Of a stretch of 64,000 bases of DNA, positions 23,875 to 32,590 are shown piece by piece; position 1 is the first letter of the stretch; the number at the start of each line of letters is the position of its first letter. The stretch is from Anaerolineales bacterium. GTDB lineage: Bacteria > Chloroflexota > Anaerolineae > Anaerolineales > Villigracilaceae. The notes beneath the pieces are model-generated. The model was not told the origin of the DNA and made no database searches. It was given only the letters and a program-made list of their open reading frames with translations. Both the position numbers and the translations under genes were made by a program. The DNA lies in assembly GCA_014379595.1 (NCBI GenBank), contig JACMLM010000009.1, positions 24,474-88,473 on the forward strand, read 5' to 3'.

Positions 23875-24108
23875 TCACTCATGTTTATGCTTATGCGTGT
23901 GCGGGTGATTATGCTGATGACGATCGTGGGCCTCCGTACCGGAGGCGTGTTCATTAATTCAACAGCCCGGCTCACCGTCATGGCCACAGCAAGTCTTCCG
24001 CAGTACAACGCGGCGCCACAGGTTTCGCGTCAACTTAAAAAGTTTTTCGGGGAGCGGCAGGGGCTGGTCGAGATTCGTAAGGAAGTTACGAAGGGATTTT
24101 CTGGTCAT
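23875..24108 (-). CDS. Small Cys-rich protein; internal TGA followed by an in-frame His-rich tail
   Basis: An ATG at 24108 overlaps the upstream stop as ATGA, so translation is probably coupled. The first 49 codons give a basic peptide ending 'LRKTCCGHDGEPGC', then TGA at 23959-23961. The same frame then continues for 27 codons (INEHASGTEAHD, RHQHNHPHTHKHKHE) to a second TGA at 23875, just before a terminator. If translation stops at the first TGA, the product is a 49-residue CC-x-H..GC peptide that could bind metal. If TGA is read through, possibly as selenocysteine, a His-rich metal-binding tail is added. A 7-bp hairpin 12 bases after the TGA fits the bacterial SECIS layout. A nonsense mutation is the simpler alternative. 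Confidence 0.55.
23930..23946 (-). promoter_or_regulatory. SECIS-like hairpin downstream of the internal TGA
   Basis: On the minus strand GCCTCCG-GTA-CGGAGGC forms a 7-bp stem with a three-base loop beginning with G. It starts 12 bases after the TGA at 23961-23959. The UGA-to-loop distance of 19 bases lies within the range used for bacterial SECIS elements. It may be coincidental GC-rich sequence. Confidence 0.35.
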
Positions 24109-24566
24109 TCCATTTCCTTGTTATAGGGTATCACAATTTCTATTTCATCTGGATTTACCAGCACTTGAACTTCATCTTCATATTTTATCTTGGGAACTGG
24201 GATTGCGATCACTTCCAGCAATGAAGGGTTTTGAAAGTGACGTAGTTTTGTCTGTGGGTGTGGATAGTAAACCCAGCCATCATATTCGATGTTTTCATAA
24301 ATGACTTTACAACGCGAAAAGGAAAAATCTTCCGGGGGATGTAGATCGGTCCATTCGACATGCTGGAAAGTGAATTCTGGTTTTATTAACTTGAAAGTAT
24401 AAGGGCTGATGTCAATATTCAATGTGCCGTTGAAGAAGCTATTAAGGTCAAGTCCGCGTGACTTGAAAAATGGTATTTGTTTCTCAAGTGTTCCGTAAGG
24501 ATAATCCTTTGATGCACGTGAAGCAACTTGATGACCTTGGACAAGGATGCCATTCAGAAGAGTCAT
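24105..24566 (-). CDS. Conserved-looking protein of unknown function
   Basis: 153 residues, no signal peptide or membrane segment. Recognisable blocks are 'GILVQGHQVASRAS', 'YPYGTLEKQIPFF', 'FFNGTLNIDISPY', 'EDFSFSRCKVI', 'GWVYYPHPQTK' and 'LEVIAIPVPKI'. The 'GTLNIDI' block with flanking Pro and Tyr residues recalls the fold of CTP-dependent riboflavin kinases (DUF120), where a GTLN-type loop is conserved. The rest does not match well enough to assign that activity. The gene is followed with ATGA overlap by the small Cys-rich gene, so the two probably act together. Confidence 0.55.
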   Translation of the reverse strand: MTLLNGILVQGHQVASRASKDYPYGTLEKQIPFFKSRGLDLNSFFNGTLNIDISPYTFKLIKPEFTFQHVEWTDLHPPEDFSFSRCKVIYENIEYDGWVYYPHPQTKLRHFQNPSLLEVIAIPVPKIKYEDEVQVLVNPDEIEIVIPYNKEME

Positions 24567-24617
24567 GGTGGTGATTTTACTTTTATTAAAAGATAAGCCA
24601 TTAACCAGAAGTAAATG

Positions 24618-25274
24618 TCACGTAGGGGTAGTGGGTTCTGGTGATGGCGTGGATGTGGGCGTGAAAGCATCTTCATCTGGTGTTGATGTGGTCTCCGTTT
24701 CGGCGGGGATAATAGTTTCTGTCACAGAAGCATCTTCTTCCGGTGTTGGCGTAGACTCTGTTTCGGTGGGAATGATCGCTTCTGTTGCTGAAGGTTCTAA
24801 AGTTGGTGTATCTGTTTCGCTCTCAAAGCTCTCGGTCACATTCTCGGATGTTGAAAGTAATATGGCTGAAACAATAAATTCGCCCCGTGCGATCAAAACA
24901 TCACCATCAGTAGTATAAACTTCAATGTCAATGGCTTCTCCGAGTGGTGTGCGGCTGCCTGTGCAATATACACTGGTGGATATATCTTCCACAACTTCGC
25001 ATGAATATACGTTGACAATTCCTCTATTGGAGGCCTTGATATAAAAAACAGGATAATCTTCATCAGGCAGCTGAAAATTGATCACCATTCGGTCGAGATC
25101 GTTCGCTCCGAATGTAACAATGCACAGTCCGCTGTCATATGCATCACACAAGGTGATATCTGCAATAATGAGTTTGTCATCTGCTTTGTTAAATCTTGAA
25201 ATAACGACAAACAAAATCAGCAGAAGAGTGATCAATGCTGCGCCTGCAATAATAAAAAATCGTTTTCTTTCTAT
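24618..25274 (-). CDS. Membrane-anchored protein with acidic Thr/Pro-rich C-terminus; non-standard start
   Basis: In frame from about 25274 the protein would begin with 'IERKRFFIIAGAA' and a single membrane helix ('LITLLLILFVVI'). An extracytoplasmic domain with two Cys near 'ADITLCDAYDSGLC' and one near 'YSCEVVED' follows. The last ~60 residues are Thr/Glu/Pro rich and contain a roughly 20-residue repeat (ETIIPAETETTSTP). No ATG, GTG or TTG lies before the helix. A GAGG sits four bases before an ATA codon at 25274, while the only TTG (25235) is inside the helix. Either ATA initiates or a start codon was mutated. Function unknown. Confidence 0.55.
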   Translation of the reverse strand: MERKRFFIIAGAALITLLLILFVVISRFNKADDKLIIADITLCDAYDSGLCIVTFGANDLDRMVINFQLPDEDYPVFYIKASNRGIVNVYSCEVVEDISTSVYCTGSRTPLGEAIDIEVYTTDGDVLIARGEFIVSAILLSTSENVTESFESETDTPTLEPSATEAIIPTETESTPTPEEDASVTETIIPAETETTSTPDEDAFTPTSTPSPEPTTPT

Positions 25275-25349
25275 TTTTACCTCAACACTTTAATGTGAAT
25301 GTAAATCATTATTTATGATACATCAAAAATGTTTTTTAAGTCAGCAATA

Positions 25350-25392
25350 AATAATAAAAGGCGACCCGTATGTGGGGTCGCCTTTTATTATT
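25350..25392 (-). terminator. Terminator after the SH3-like lipoprotein gene
   Basis: A perfect 18-bp stem (AATAATAAAAGGCGACCC) with a seven-base loop, 11 bases past the stop at 25404. It is A/T-rich at both outer ends, so it is probably bidirectional. Confidence 0.8.
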
Positions 25393-25403
25393 TGATTTTC
25401 TAA

Positions 25404-26165
25404 TTACGGGCACTTGATTTCATATTTTGCTTCGACCGACTTGCTGTTTGGCTCTACAACAACCAACCTGACCCAGAATGAACCATCGTCTGCATCAGGA
25501 TTAAAGGATGAATACTCCACTTTCTTCGTGTCAGCGAAATTAAAATTAATCGTATCAGAAGACATGGACCCATCCTGCTGAGTTTCAAAATACCATTTGA
25601 CCTTGGTTGGACCATTAACTGTGATCGTACCTTCAAACTTAATAGGTTCGGCAGGGCCAATACATCCGGGCAGGCTGATATCTTTGGGAGATAGTTTTAT
25701 GGTCAAATCTGTTACAGATGCAACCGGTGGAGGAACTACCGGCACACTAGCCACATTGCCAGAGGTGACAGTTACACTGGCTGCCAGCCAGCAGGGTTTG
25801 CCAGGGTCATTGGGTGTGGACACATACCACCAGGAAGAATCTCCGTTTTTACCCTGGATCGTTGCAGACTGACCTACGAGCAACCCAGCAATGGTGACCC
25901 ATTCTGTTCCCGGCCCTAAACGGCAATTAACACCTTTATCAAGCGGCGATGCAAGCGGAATACTGGGAGTTGCAGTAAGTGTCGGAAGTGGTATATCTGT
26001 TGGTACAGATGTAAAAGTTGGGCTTGGTGTATCGAGCACCAGAGCAGGTGTTTCTGTAAATGTTACATCAGGCGGTGGTGCTGGAAAAGGCGTAGCACCT
26101 GGCAGGTTACATGCCAGCAGTGCCAATATCAAAACAAAACTGGCGATTAAAATGCGTTTATTCAT
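25404..26165 (-). CDS. Lipoprotein with SH3-like domain
   Basis: The start is at the ATG at 26165 (MNKRILIASFVLIL), preceded by AAGGAGAAG; the in-frame codon 11 triplets earlier has no such site. The product is 253 residues. Lipobox 'LALLACNLPG' places the lipid Cys near residue 19. A Thr/Pro linker runs to ~70. A bacterial SH3-like module follows ('NCRLGPGTEWVTIAGLLVGQ', 'WWYVSTPNDPGKPCWLAAS', about 80-140), with two Cys that could pair. The C-terminal ~95 residues form a beta domain ('EPIKFEGTITVNGPTKVKW') resembling an Ig-like fold. It probably binds cell-wall or extracellular ligands. This architecture is frequent in Anaerolineae. Confidence 0.75.
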   Translation of the reverse strand: MNKRILIASFVLILALLACNLPGATPFPAPPPDVTFTETPALVLDTPSPTFTSVPTDIPLPTLTATPSIPLASPLDKGVNCRLGPGTEWVTIAGLLVGQSATIQGKNGDSSWWYVSTPNDPGKPCWLAASVTVTSGNVASVPVVPPPVASVTDLTIKLSPKDISLPGCIGPAEPIKFEGTITVNGPTKVKWYFETQQDGSMSSDTINFNFADTKKVEYSSFNPDADDGSFWVRLVVVEPNSKSVEAKYEIKCP

Positions 26166-26322
26166 AATTCTTCTCCTTGTATACACAATGATGATCAATC
26201 ATACGCAGTAAATTTTAGGTCACAATGGCCCATTGGTTAGATTCTATTTGAGAAAACAGAATCAACTAAAGGGTCCAGAAAGATGCGGATGAGATTATTT
26301 CAATGCATTCATGAAATAAAAA

Positions 26323-26354
26323 AACAGCCCCGAGAAAATTTTCTCGGGGCTGTT
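26323..26354 (-). terminator. Terminator of the clostripain-like protease gene
   Basis: A perfect 32-base palindrome (AACAGCCCCGAGAAAA and its complement) 12 bases after the stop, followed on the minus strand by a run of T. Confidence 0.85.
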
Positions 26355-26366
26355 GGTCAACCTATA

Positions 26367-27527
26367 TTACGGGGTGTAGGCTTTTAAGAACTCATCCCAA
26401 TTTGTTTGCAGGGAAAAATCCAAAGTGAGGTAATAAGCAAAATCAATTTTTTGATTCGTGGTGGATGGATGATAGATGGTAATGCCATGCGACCCGTCAT
26501 ATTGATTTACATGGCGTTCATGGAGAACCACACTGGCAAAGGCATCCATTACAGCCTGGCTTTTTGCCTTAATGTTTGTGTCGGTTACCCTGGCCTTGAT
26601 CTCAAAAGCCATATCATACAAATCCTTATCCATGGGGGCCTGCCAATAGGATTTGGTTGCGGTAAAGGCGCTGGTATATTTTTTCTTGTTTGCAGCCAGC
26701 CCATTCTTTAAGGCAATTGACCATTGATCCACTGCAGTGATCAGGGTATTAAGACGGCTATCAACAGCAAGCGCTGACCAGGTCTTATCACTCACGGTGC
26801 TTTGGCTGGATGCAATTGCAAGTTGATCGGCGGTCATATTAGGATTTGCTTTTAACTGACCAAGAAAGACATCATACTCAAGACCATCCCAGCCTACATA
26901 TTCCTGTGAGCCGGTTAGGGCTGTGGCATGTCCCTGCCAAAGCTTTAAGATTTCAATAGATGCCATGTTACAGCCATCGTATCCAACTACATCGATAAAG
27001 CCCAGGGATGGAATGGCAGCTTTGGTTTCATCATAATCAAGTGTATCTGCATTCGTATCATCTTCCATGACCCAACCCGGGTGCCAGCTCCAGCCATGCC
27101 CCCAGAAATAAAGAGCATAATGATCGGCAGGATAATTGGTTTTCGACCATGTGACAAAATCGATCAGTGTTTGTTTATCGCCCATGTTGCGCTCACCCCA
27201 ATCTGCAACTGCACTGGCTGCATCTGCCTGCATGCCCTGCGTGACGTGATAAAGTTTTGTGGTTTGCCAGTCGCCGCGGCTGGTATCATAGCCAGGCGCG
27301 CGATCTGCCAACGCAACGATCTGCACATCTGCATTGGAGCCAGCGGGCGCCAATTCCAACTCAAGGTCTTTTACAACATACTCTTCCAGGTTATTGTCCC
27401 CTGAAATATAAACCATCACTGTCCATTTAGCACGAGGAGCAGGGGCGGCACTTACAGTTCCTGATATCAATATTGATAAAACGAGCAGTATTCCAATTAT
27501 TGTTGACAGACGTTTTGACTTGCGCAT
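26367..27527 (-). CDS. Secreted clostripain-family (C11) cysteine protease
   Basis: The start is at the ATG at 27527 (MRKSKRLSTIIG), preceded by ATAGGAGAAA. The product is 386 residues with a signal peptide ending near 'SGTVSAAPAP'. The C11 signatures are present: 'WTVMVYISGDNNLEEY' at the domain start, 'ALYFWGHGWSW' with the catalytic His near residue 140, and 'VVGYDGCNMASIEIL' with the catalytic Cys near 185. Clostripain-type enzymes cleave after basic residues and may self-process. The domain is complete without added binding modules. It lies alone between two intergenic gaps with its own terminator. Confidence 0.88.
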   Translation of the reverse strand: MRKSKRLSTIIGILLVLSILISGTVSAAPAPRAKWTVMVYISGDNNLEEYVVKDLELELAPAGSNADVQIVALADRAPGYDTSRGDWQTTKLYHVTQGMQADAASAVADWGERNMGDKQTLIDFVTWSKTNYPADHYALYFWGHGWSWHPGWVMEDDTNADTLDYDETKAAIPSLGFIDVVGYDGCNMASIEILKLWQGHATALTGSQEYVGWDGLEYDVFLGQLKANPNMTADQLAIASSQSTVSDKTWSALAVDSRLNTLITAVDQWSIALKNGLAANKKKYTSAFTATKSYWQAPMDKDLYDMAFEIKARVTDTNIKAKSQAVMDAFASVVLHERHVNQYDGSHGITIYHPSTTNQKIDFAYYLTLDFSLQTNWDEFLKAYTP

Positions 27528-27720
27528 GGTTTCTCCTATTATCAAAAGGGATTTGCGTTCAAGTGCGGGCTTGATGAAATTGTTTCAAAACCAGTGTAGC
27601 ATTTTATGAACGTGAAATCAACACCAAAACCTTAATAAATCCCCATACGTAGTGGTTTTGAATTTGAAATATTTGGATTAGTAGAGAGAATGTGGAGTGG
27701 ACTTTCGTGCGGGAGTACGA

Positions 27721-28698
27721 TTAGGTGATTTTTTCAAAAAAACGGTTATTTTTTATTCTCATGGATAAATTAATTAAGAGAGTATTGATGTATCTTGCAA
27801 AGACCTGCGCGAGCTCCTTTTCGTTCATGGTGAAGGGAGATAAGGTAACTCTTGAAAGCACCAATAATCCAATGGCTCCAAATTGATCTGAAAGAGGAAT
27901 ACCCATCCATGAACGGGTATTGACTGGAGAGGCTGTGTCTTTCCATATGGGTACACTTCTTATATCTTCCAAACTTAAAGGTTGATTCATACCAAGTATG
28001 GATCGATAAATATCATTTGTTTTTAAAGGTTCTTCCATAAGATGAACCATCTCATTTGTGATGAGTAAAGTGCCAAGGTCCTCCTGTTTTTCTAAAACAA
28101 TGCGCGCATGATGAAACGGAACAACCAGGTTCATGCTTTCCAATATCAAGTTGAGTGTACTGGCTCCTGCTGTTTCACTGGCAAGGATCGTTTCAATGTT
28201 ATTGAGCGAGCTGATGATGCCGCTCAGGTTGGCCGACAGTTGAGATTGTGTGAGTAGAAGGACATACATATCCAACAGATATAAACTTCCATCTTCATGT
28301 TCAACAATGATCGGGTCATAAATACTATTTCCCGGCCTTCCCAGTGCAAGCCTCACCGCAGCATTGATTGACAGCTGACTCTTGAGAATAAATACTCCTG
28401 CTCCCAATTCCCTCTCTAATTCACCGATGGGTTTCCTGAGAAATAACTCAATGCCATATCTTTGACCGAGTCGTTCGAACATTTTGTGGCGGGGAATTAC
28501 ACCTATGAGTCGGTCATCGTTTATGATGATCACACCGGGGATGGATATGTGATTTTGCAGATGTGATGTTACTTCTTCGGCAAGCGTACTCTGAGAGACT
28601 GAATAATCTGACAGCGGCAGGTCACCTATGCAAACAGGCACAGGAATATGACCTGTAGGATATACACTAAAGTAGTGTGGAACTAGATTTTCTCTCAT
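27721..28698 (-). CDS. CBS-like plus GAF domain signalling protein
   Basis: 325 residues, soluble. The N-terminal ~150 residues contain a tandem CBS-like pattern ('IPGVIIINDDRLIGVIPRHKMFERLG', 'YDPIIVEHEDGSLYLLDMYVLLL') with the 'ELFLRKPI' segment found in CBS proteins fused to GGDEF or RsbU-like domains. The C-terminal ~170 residues form a GAF domain ('ILESMNLVVPFHHARIVLEKQ', 'SWMGIPLSDQFGAIGLLVLSRV'). There is no catalytic output domain, so it probably acts by binding a nucleotide and a partner protein. Monocistronic; no target suggested by neighbours. Confidence 0.6.
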   Translation of the reverse strand: MRENLVPHYFSVYPTGHIPVPVCIGDLPLSDYSVSQSTLAEEVTSHLQNHISIPGVIIINDDRLIGVIPRHKMFERLGQRYGIELFLRKPIGELERELGAGVFILKSQLSINAAVRLALGRPGNSIYDPIIVEHEDGSLYLLDMYVLLLTQSQLSANLSGIISSLNNIETILASETAGASTLNLILESMNLVVPFHHARIVLEKQEDLGTLLITNEMVHLMEEPLKTNDIYRSILGMNQPLSLEDIRSVPIWKDTASPVNTRSWMGIPLSDQFGAIGLLVLSRVTLSPFTMNEKELAQVFARYINTLLINLSMRIKNNRFFEKIT

Positions 28699-28781
28699 TT
28701 TATTAATGAGAGTTATTTTAACCCTACAAGTTTAAGAGAATTTGAAGAGTAGGTTAATGATTGATAAAGGGTGTATGTTGT

Positions 28782-29102
28782 TTATTTTTTAAAATGCAGA
28801 TTCACAAGCATGCCCAAAAAGAAGACGAATAAAACGGCTACGATCACTTCTGCGATCCAGCCGATGACTGGGAAGAAGGTCAGTATTTCCAATGCGACAT
28901 CTTTTAACACAGTGGAAACGCCCCAGATGGCTGCGGCAGAATAACCGATCTCTTTGAAGCCAAGTTTGAAATCATGCACCTTTGCAAGATGAACGATCAT
29001 GAAAATTTCCAATGCGGTCAACAATACAGACGTAGCTGGAATAGGTGCAGTTAGGCCTGAGATCACGCCAGCGATCAATGTGTAGATCAGGATCAGTTTC
29101 AT
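28782..29102 (-). CDS. Small membrane protein of unknown function
   Basis: 106 residues, mostly hydrophobic, with about three to four membrane helices and a central amphipathic stretch ('VHDFKLGFKEIGYSAAAIWG'). The C-terminal helix ends in a basic tail ('LVNLHFKK'). It resembles the hydrophobic part of DUF697-type proteins in size only. It follows the calcium-motif protein by ten bases and should be co-transcribed with it and with the acetyltransferase. Confidence 0.55.
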   Translation of the reverse strand: MKLILIYTLIAGVISGLTAPIPATSVLLTALEIFMIVHLAKVHDFKLGFKEIGYSAAAIWGVSTVLKDVALEILTFFPVIGWIAEVIVAVLFVFFLGMLVNLHFKK

Positions 29103-29112
29103 AAGCTATACA

Positions 29113-29607
29113 TTACACCAAGAAAAAGAAAATTCCAATAGCAGCCACAGCAAAGCAGAGCATGAATGCTGCGCCGATCATAAGCCACCACATTATTGGA
29201 TTGGGTTTATCTTCCTCAATCGTTGGATTATATTCACGCGAAACAAAAGGTGTGGATTTAAGATACGGTTCATTTTGGATCTGATGCTTGGCAGCATGAA
29301 CCATTGCTGAATCTTTTGACACCAAACCCATATCTGACATTTTTACAAATGCATTTTGTACTTTTGACTGCACATCAGGCGGAAGTTCATCCAGATTGTT
29401 ATAAACATTACCGTTGACGTTTATTGAACTTGCTGCGTTATAAAATGATGTGACATTCTTGATAATATCGCCCTCAAGAAAATCAGGAATGCCATTTCCG
29501 TTTTTATCCACAAGCATATTTGCAATTTGCTCATATGCCTGACGCTCCTCAGTGGACATTTCATCCAGCGCATTATAGGTTTTTCCATTAAAGATGATTG
29601 TGGCCAT
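29113..29607 (-). CDS. Tail-anchored protein with EF-hand-like calcium motif
   Basis: 164 residues. Two related blocks start at residues 4 and 62 ('IFNGKTYNALDEMSTEERQAY' and 'INVNGNVYNNLDELPPDVQ'), so the N-terminal part is an internal duplication. Between them lies 'DKNGNGIPDFLEGD', a calcium-binding loop of the dockerin/EF-hand type. The C-terminal ~20 residues are a membrane helix, giving a tail anchor with most of the protein probably in the cytoplasm. The following small membrane protein starts ten bases later. Function unknown. Confidence 0.6.
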   Translation of the reverse strand: MATIIFNGKTYNALDEMSTEERQAYEQIANMLVDKNGNGIPDFLEGDIIKNVTSFYNAASSINVNGNVYNNLDELPPDVQSKVQNAFVKMSDMGLVSKDSAMVHAAKHQIQNEPYLKSTPFVSREYNPTIEEDKPNPIMWWLMIGAAFMLCFAVAAIGIFFFLV

Positions 29608-29623
29608 GTTATATTCCTCTTTA

Positions 29624-30121
29624 CTATCTTATATGTTCCAGATTGTTTAATTCGTTTTGGATGACGACTCTTTTCTCATCATCCAATTTTAGTTCCATTT
29701 CGTGGCGATGCAATCCAGCAAAATAACCATCTTGAATAATTTCATAGACAATGAATCCAAGTTTTTCAAAGAAGCCTTTGCTGTATTGGCTTGTATCCAA
29801 CAAAATACGCTCTGCAAGCGGGTCGTGAGAAATTGCATCCAGGCGTTTTAATAATAGATATTTACCAAGACCTTGTTTGTGATATTGACGTGCCACCATG
29901 CCATAACACAAAGCTGCTGTTCGTTTTTCTTCATTAATAAAAAAGCCGCCGCAGCCAACGATTTTATTTTCGATCTCGATCACAAAAAATTGACAAGGCA
30001 GCCGCTCAAGAAAATCAACGAAGTCTGGTTCTTCCTGCGTGCCGAAGAAATCAGGCGTGTTCGTTCGAAAGATCTCCAAACATTTTTCATAATCTGCTTT
30101 TGTATAAGGACGATAATTCAT
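29624..30121 (-). CDS. GNAT-family N-acetyltransferase
   Basis: 165 residues. Motifs run in GNAT order: 'RPYTKADYEKCLEIFRTNTP' at the N-terminus, 'FVIEIENKIVGCGGFFINEE', the acetyl-CoA loop 'MVARQYHKQGLGKYLLLKRL' (Q/RxxGxG/A) near residue 80, then 'ILLDTSQYSKGFFEKLGF'. It would transfer acetyl from acetyl-CoA to an amine; the substrate is not evident. It is probably the first gene of a short operon with the calcium-motif protein and the small membrane protein (17- and 10-base gaps). The diguanylate cyclase gene ends 22 bases upstream. Confidence 0.8.
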   Translation of the reverse strand: MNYRPYTKADYEKCLEIFRTNTPDFFGTQEEPDFVDFLERLPCQFFVIEIENKIVGCGGFFINEEKRTAALCYGMVARQYHKQGLGKYLLLKRLDAISHDPLAERILLDTSQYSKGFFEKLGFIVYEIIQDGYFAGLHRHEMELKLDDEKRVVIQNELNNLEHIR

Positions 30122-30143
30122 TTTGTCCTCGATATGCCTTATT

Positions 30144-32423
30144 TTACTTGCTCACAACGACCTGATTACGGCCGCCTGTTTTCGCAAGATAAGCTGCTAT
30201 ATCTGCAGATTTGATGAGCGTATCGCGAGTCTCTCCATGCTGCGGGTAGGACGCTACACCAATGGAGATGGTCACCTTGCCTATGTCCTGTCCGTTATGA
30301 TCCAGCTTCATGAGAGAGACTTTATTACGCAAAGTCTCAGCCCGTTGTTCAGCGATCTCGATCGATGTGTCTGGCAGAATGATGATAAATTCTTCGCCGC
30401 CATAACGGCAGGCAACATCGCTCTCGCGAATAATGGATATGATCACTTCCGACATAGTCTTAAGAACGAGGTCTCCTGCATCATGTCCGTATGTATCATT
30501 AAACTTTTTAAAGTTATCAATATCGAAAAATAATATACCAACTTGACTCTTCTTGCGTTCAGCGCGATTGATCTCACGCGGCAAGGTCTCGTCAAGATAG
30601 CGGCGGTTGAAGAGCCCTGTCAGTGCATCACGAATGGACAAGCTGTGCAATCTTTCCCGCAGGCGCAGGTTTCCCAATGCCAGGGCAAAACTGTTTGCAA
30701 TGTCTTCAATAAAATTTTGCTCCTCAGTGAGGATCAATTCGATATCCTGATTGTTTTTTGATGCAATATGTATATTTCCCAGGTTTTCATTCTGTGCAGA
30801 AAGTGGAATACACAAGGCATGTGACGGGATATTTTTTTCCACATGCGCACAGGCTGGGTTGGGCATGTGCGCGCCGAAGCGATAGGTTTTTCCGCGCCGC
30901 AAAGCCCAGCATTCATTTACTGTATAGGTAACATTAAGTGATTCTGACTCTCCCCAAACGGCACTCGGCTCAAGCAAACCTGAAGGGTTCAGCAAATAAA
31001 CAGCGCCATCGCAGTCGGGAAATAATAACTTGAGATGAGTGGAGACGATCTCGCTCGCCTCATTGACGGTCAGGCTGGCCTGTAACAGACCGGTCATGGT
31101 AGCCATAATATCGCGCTGACGATTGTATTGCTCGAGATGGGCCTTTTCATTATTAAGATTTTCGTTGGCTTCCTGCAGCTGAATGGTACGGTTTGCCACC
31201 CGTCGTTCAAGTTCTGCATTCAGCTTGAGAATTTCCTGTTCCGCCAGCTTACGGTCAGAGAGTTCCTTTTGCTGCGCCTGATATAAACGCGCATTCTCAA
31301 TCGCAATGGTGGCTTGAATTGCCACACCATCCAACAGTTTCAGATGTTCTTCTGTATACGTATTGTAGTCATAGCTCACAGCAGAAACGACACCGATCAC
31401 TTTATCCTGCCTTACCAACGGTGAATAAATAAAGGAACGATAGTATGTGGAATAATCGCCTGTCAGGCTTCGATTTGGATTTTTGATGATCTCTTCAAAT
31501 TCTTCCACCGTAAGATTCACCAGCAGAGATTTACCGGTTTTCAAGACATCATCTGATTTCATATCCATTGATATTTCCCTGTCTGGTTCGGACCAATTCC
31601 GCCCATTGTCATAGACTAAAGGAAATGAAACGATTTTTGTTTCAGGTTCGTAAAGCAGCACAATGAAAGCATCGACAGGCAATATCTGCTGAACCTGTTC
31701 TCGAATCAGATTCAAAACACTATCCACATCGCCTAAAGTTGTGATCGCGCGGCCAATATCGTTTAGCATTGCCAGCTGATCGGCACTATGCTGCATTTTC
31801 TTTTCGAGACTCTTTCGTTGTGTTATATCGAGGTGGATTCCTATATATCCTTTAAAAGAGGTTTCGTCATTGACAGGCGCTTTGATGGTCATAAAATAAC
31901 GTTGTTCATTGTCTACCACCCTTGATTCTTCCTGGTAGACAGTTTCTCCGTCTAAAGCGCGTTGGTTATTGACTTTCCATTGTTCAACGATCTCCGCTGG
32001 TTGGCCGAGTTGATCGGGTGTTTTATCAATGATATTCCCTCCCAGCCGAATGGATTCGCCGCTTTGCAAAATATAACGATGCTCTTTGTCACTGATCCAC
32101 ATATCAAATGGGATACTTTCAATGATCGTACGCAATTTTGGCTCACTTTTATCAAGGTTTCCATTTTTCGTGCTCAGGTTGTTTTCGATCTCCCGCTGTT
32201 TGCGCTGCAAGTTGGAGAGTAGATAATTTGTAATTAGAAGTATGACAAAAGAAATGATGGCAAGCCATGTGATGAGCCCCCCATCGCCAGAATTAAAAAA
32301 GACCACAATGCTGACCAGCATTGTAATAAATGCACCTGCAGTACATACCCACGCTATCAATCGCAATCTATTGACCACCCTTTTCCCCCCATCCAATGGA
32401 GGAAATTTGAATATCTTTTGCAT
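30144..32423 (-). CDS. Membrane diguanylate cyclase with PAS and two GAF domains
   Basis: The start is placed at the ATG at 32423 (MQKIFKFPPL), with GCGGAG at proper spacing; the upstream ATG two codons earlier touches that site. The product is 759 residues. Two N-terminal membrane helices (~20-70) are followed by PAS ('RYILQSGESIRL' to 'IGIHLDITQRK'), a GAF domain ('ILPVDAFIVLLYEPE'), a coiled coil (~395-445), a second GAF-like domain with 'CDGAVYLLNPSG', and a GGDEF domain. The active-site motif is 'GGEEF', with an inhibitory-site RESD five residues before it, so it should make cyclic di-GMP and be product-inhibited. The acetyltransferase operon follows on the same strand. Confidence 0.88.
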   Translation of the reverse strand: MQKIFKFPPLDGGKRVVNRLRLIAWVCTAGAFITMLVSIVVFFNSGDGGLITWLAIISFVILLITNYLLSNLQRKQREIENNLSTKNGNLDKSEPKLRTIIESIPFDMWISDKEHRYILQSGESIRLGGNIIDKTPDQLGQPAEIVEQWKVNNQRALDGETVYQEESRVVDNEQRYFMTIKAPVNDETSFKGYIGIHLDITQRKSLEKKMQHSADQLAMLNDIGRAITTLGDVDSVLNLIREQVQQILPVDAFIVLLYEPETKIVSFPLVYDNGRNWSEPDREISMDMKSDDVLKTGKSLLVNLTVEEFEEIIKNPNRSLTGDYSTYYRSFIYSPLVRQDKVIGVVSAVSYDYNTYTEEHLKLLDGVAIQATIAIENARLYQAQQKELSDRKLAEQEILKLNAELERRVANRTIQLQEANENLNNEKAHLEQYNRQRDIMATMTGLLQASLTVNEASEIVSTHLKLLFPDCDGAVYLLNPSGLLEPSAVWGESESLNVTYTVNECWALRRGKTYRFGAHMPNPACAHVEKNIPSHALCIPLSAQNENLGNIHIASKNNQDIELILTEEQNFIEDIANSFALALGNLRLRERLHSLSIRDALTGLFNRRYLDETLPREINRAERKKSQVGILFFDIDNFKKFNDTYGHDAGDLVLKTMSEVIISIIRESDVACRYGGEEFIIILPDTSIEIAEQRAETLRNKVSLMKLDHNGQDIGKVTISIGVASYPQHGETRDTLIKSADIAAYLAKTGGRNQVVVSK

Positions 32424-32454
32424 AACCATCTCCGCAAAACATCAGGTTGACGAC

Positions 32455-32490
32455 AAAAGGTCTTGAAGGATTATAACTTCAAGACCTTTT
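32455..32490 (-). terminator. Terminator of the HD-GYP/small-gene operon
   Basis: A 13-bp perfect stem (AAAAGGTCTTGAA) with a ten-base loop, followed on the minus strand by TTTTGTCG. A second small hairpin, CGCCTCG..CGAGGCG at 32556-32580, lies closer to the small gene's stop. Confidence 0.7.
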
Positions 32491-32590
32491 ATTGTTCCTA
32501 ACAATATTAATGATTATATACAGCTTTCATCATGCACAGTATGGGATAACAGTACCGCCTCGATCAAGCTGACCGAGGCGCTGGTTGCAG

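Noticed and set aside
23824..24126. 100-residue plus-strand ORF opposite the small Cys-rich gene
   Set aside because: It starts inside a terminator hairpin and has no ribosome site. The minus-strand frame is coupled to its upstream gene and has coherent composition.
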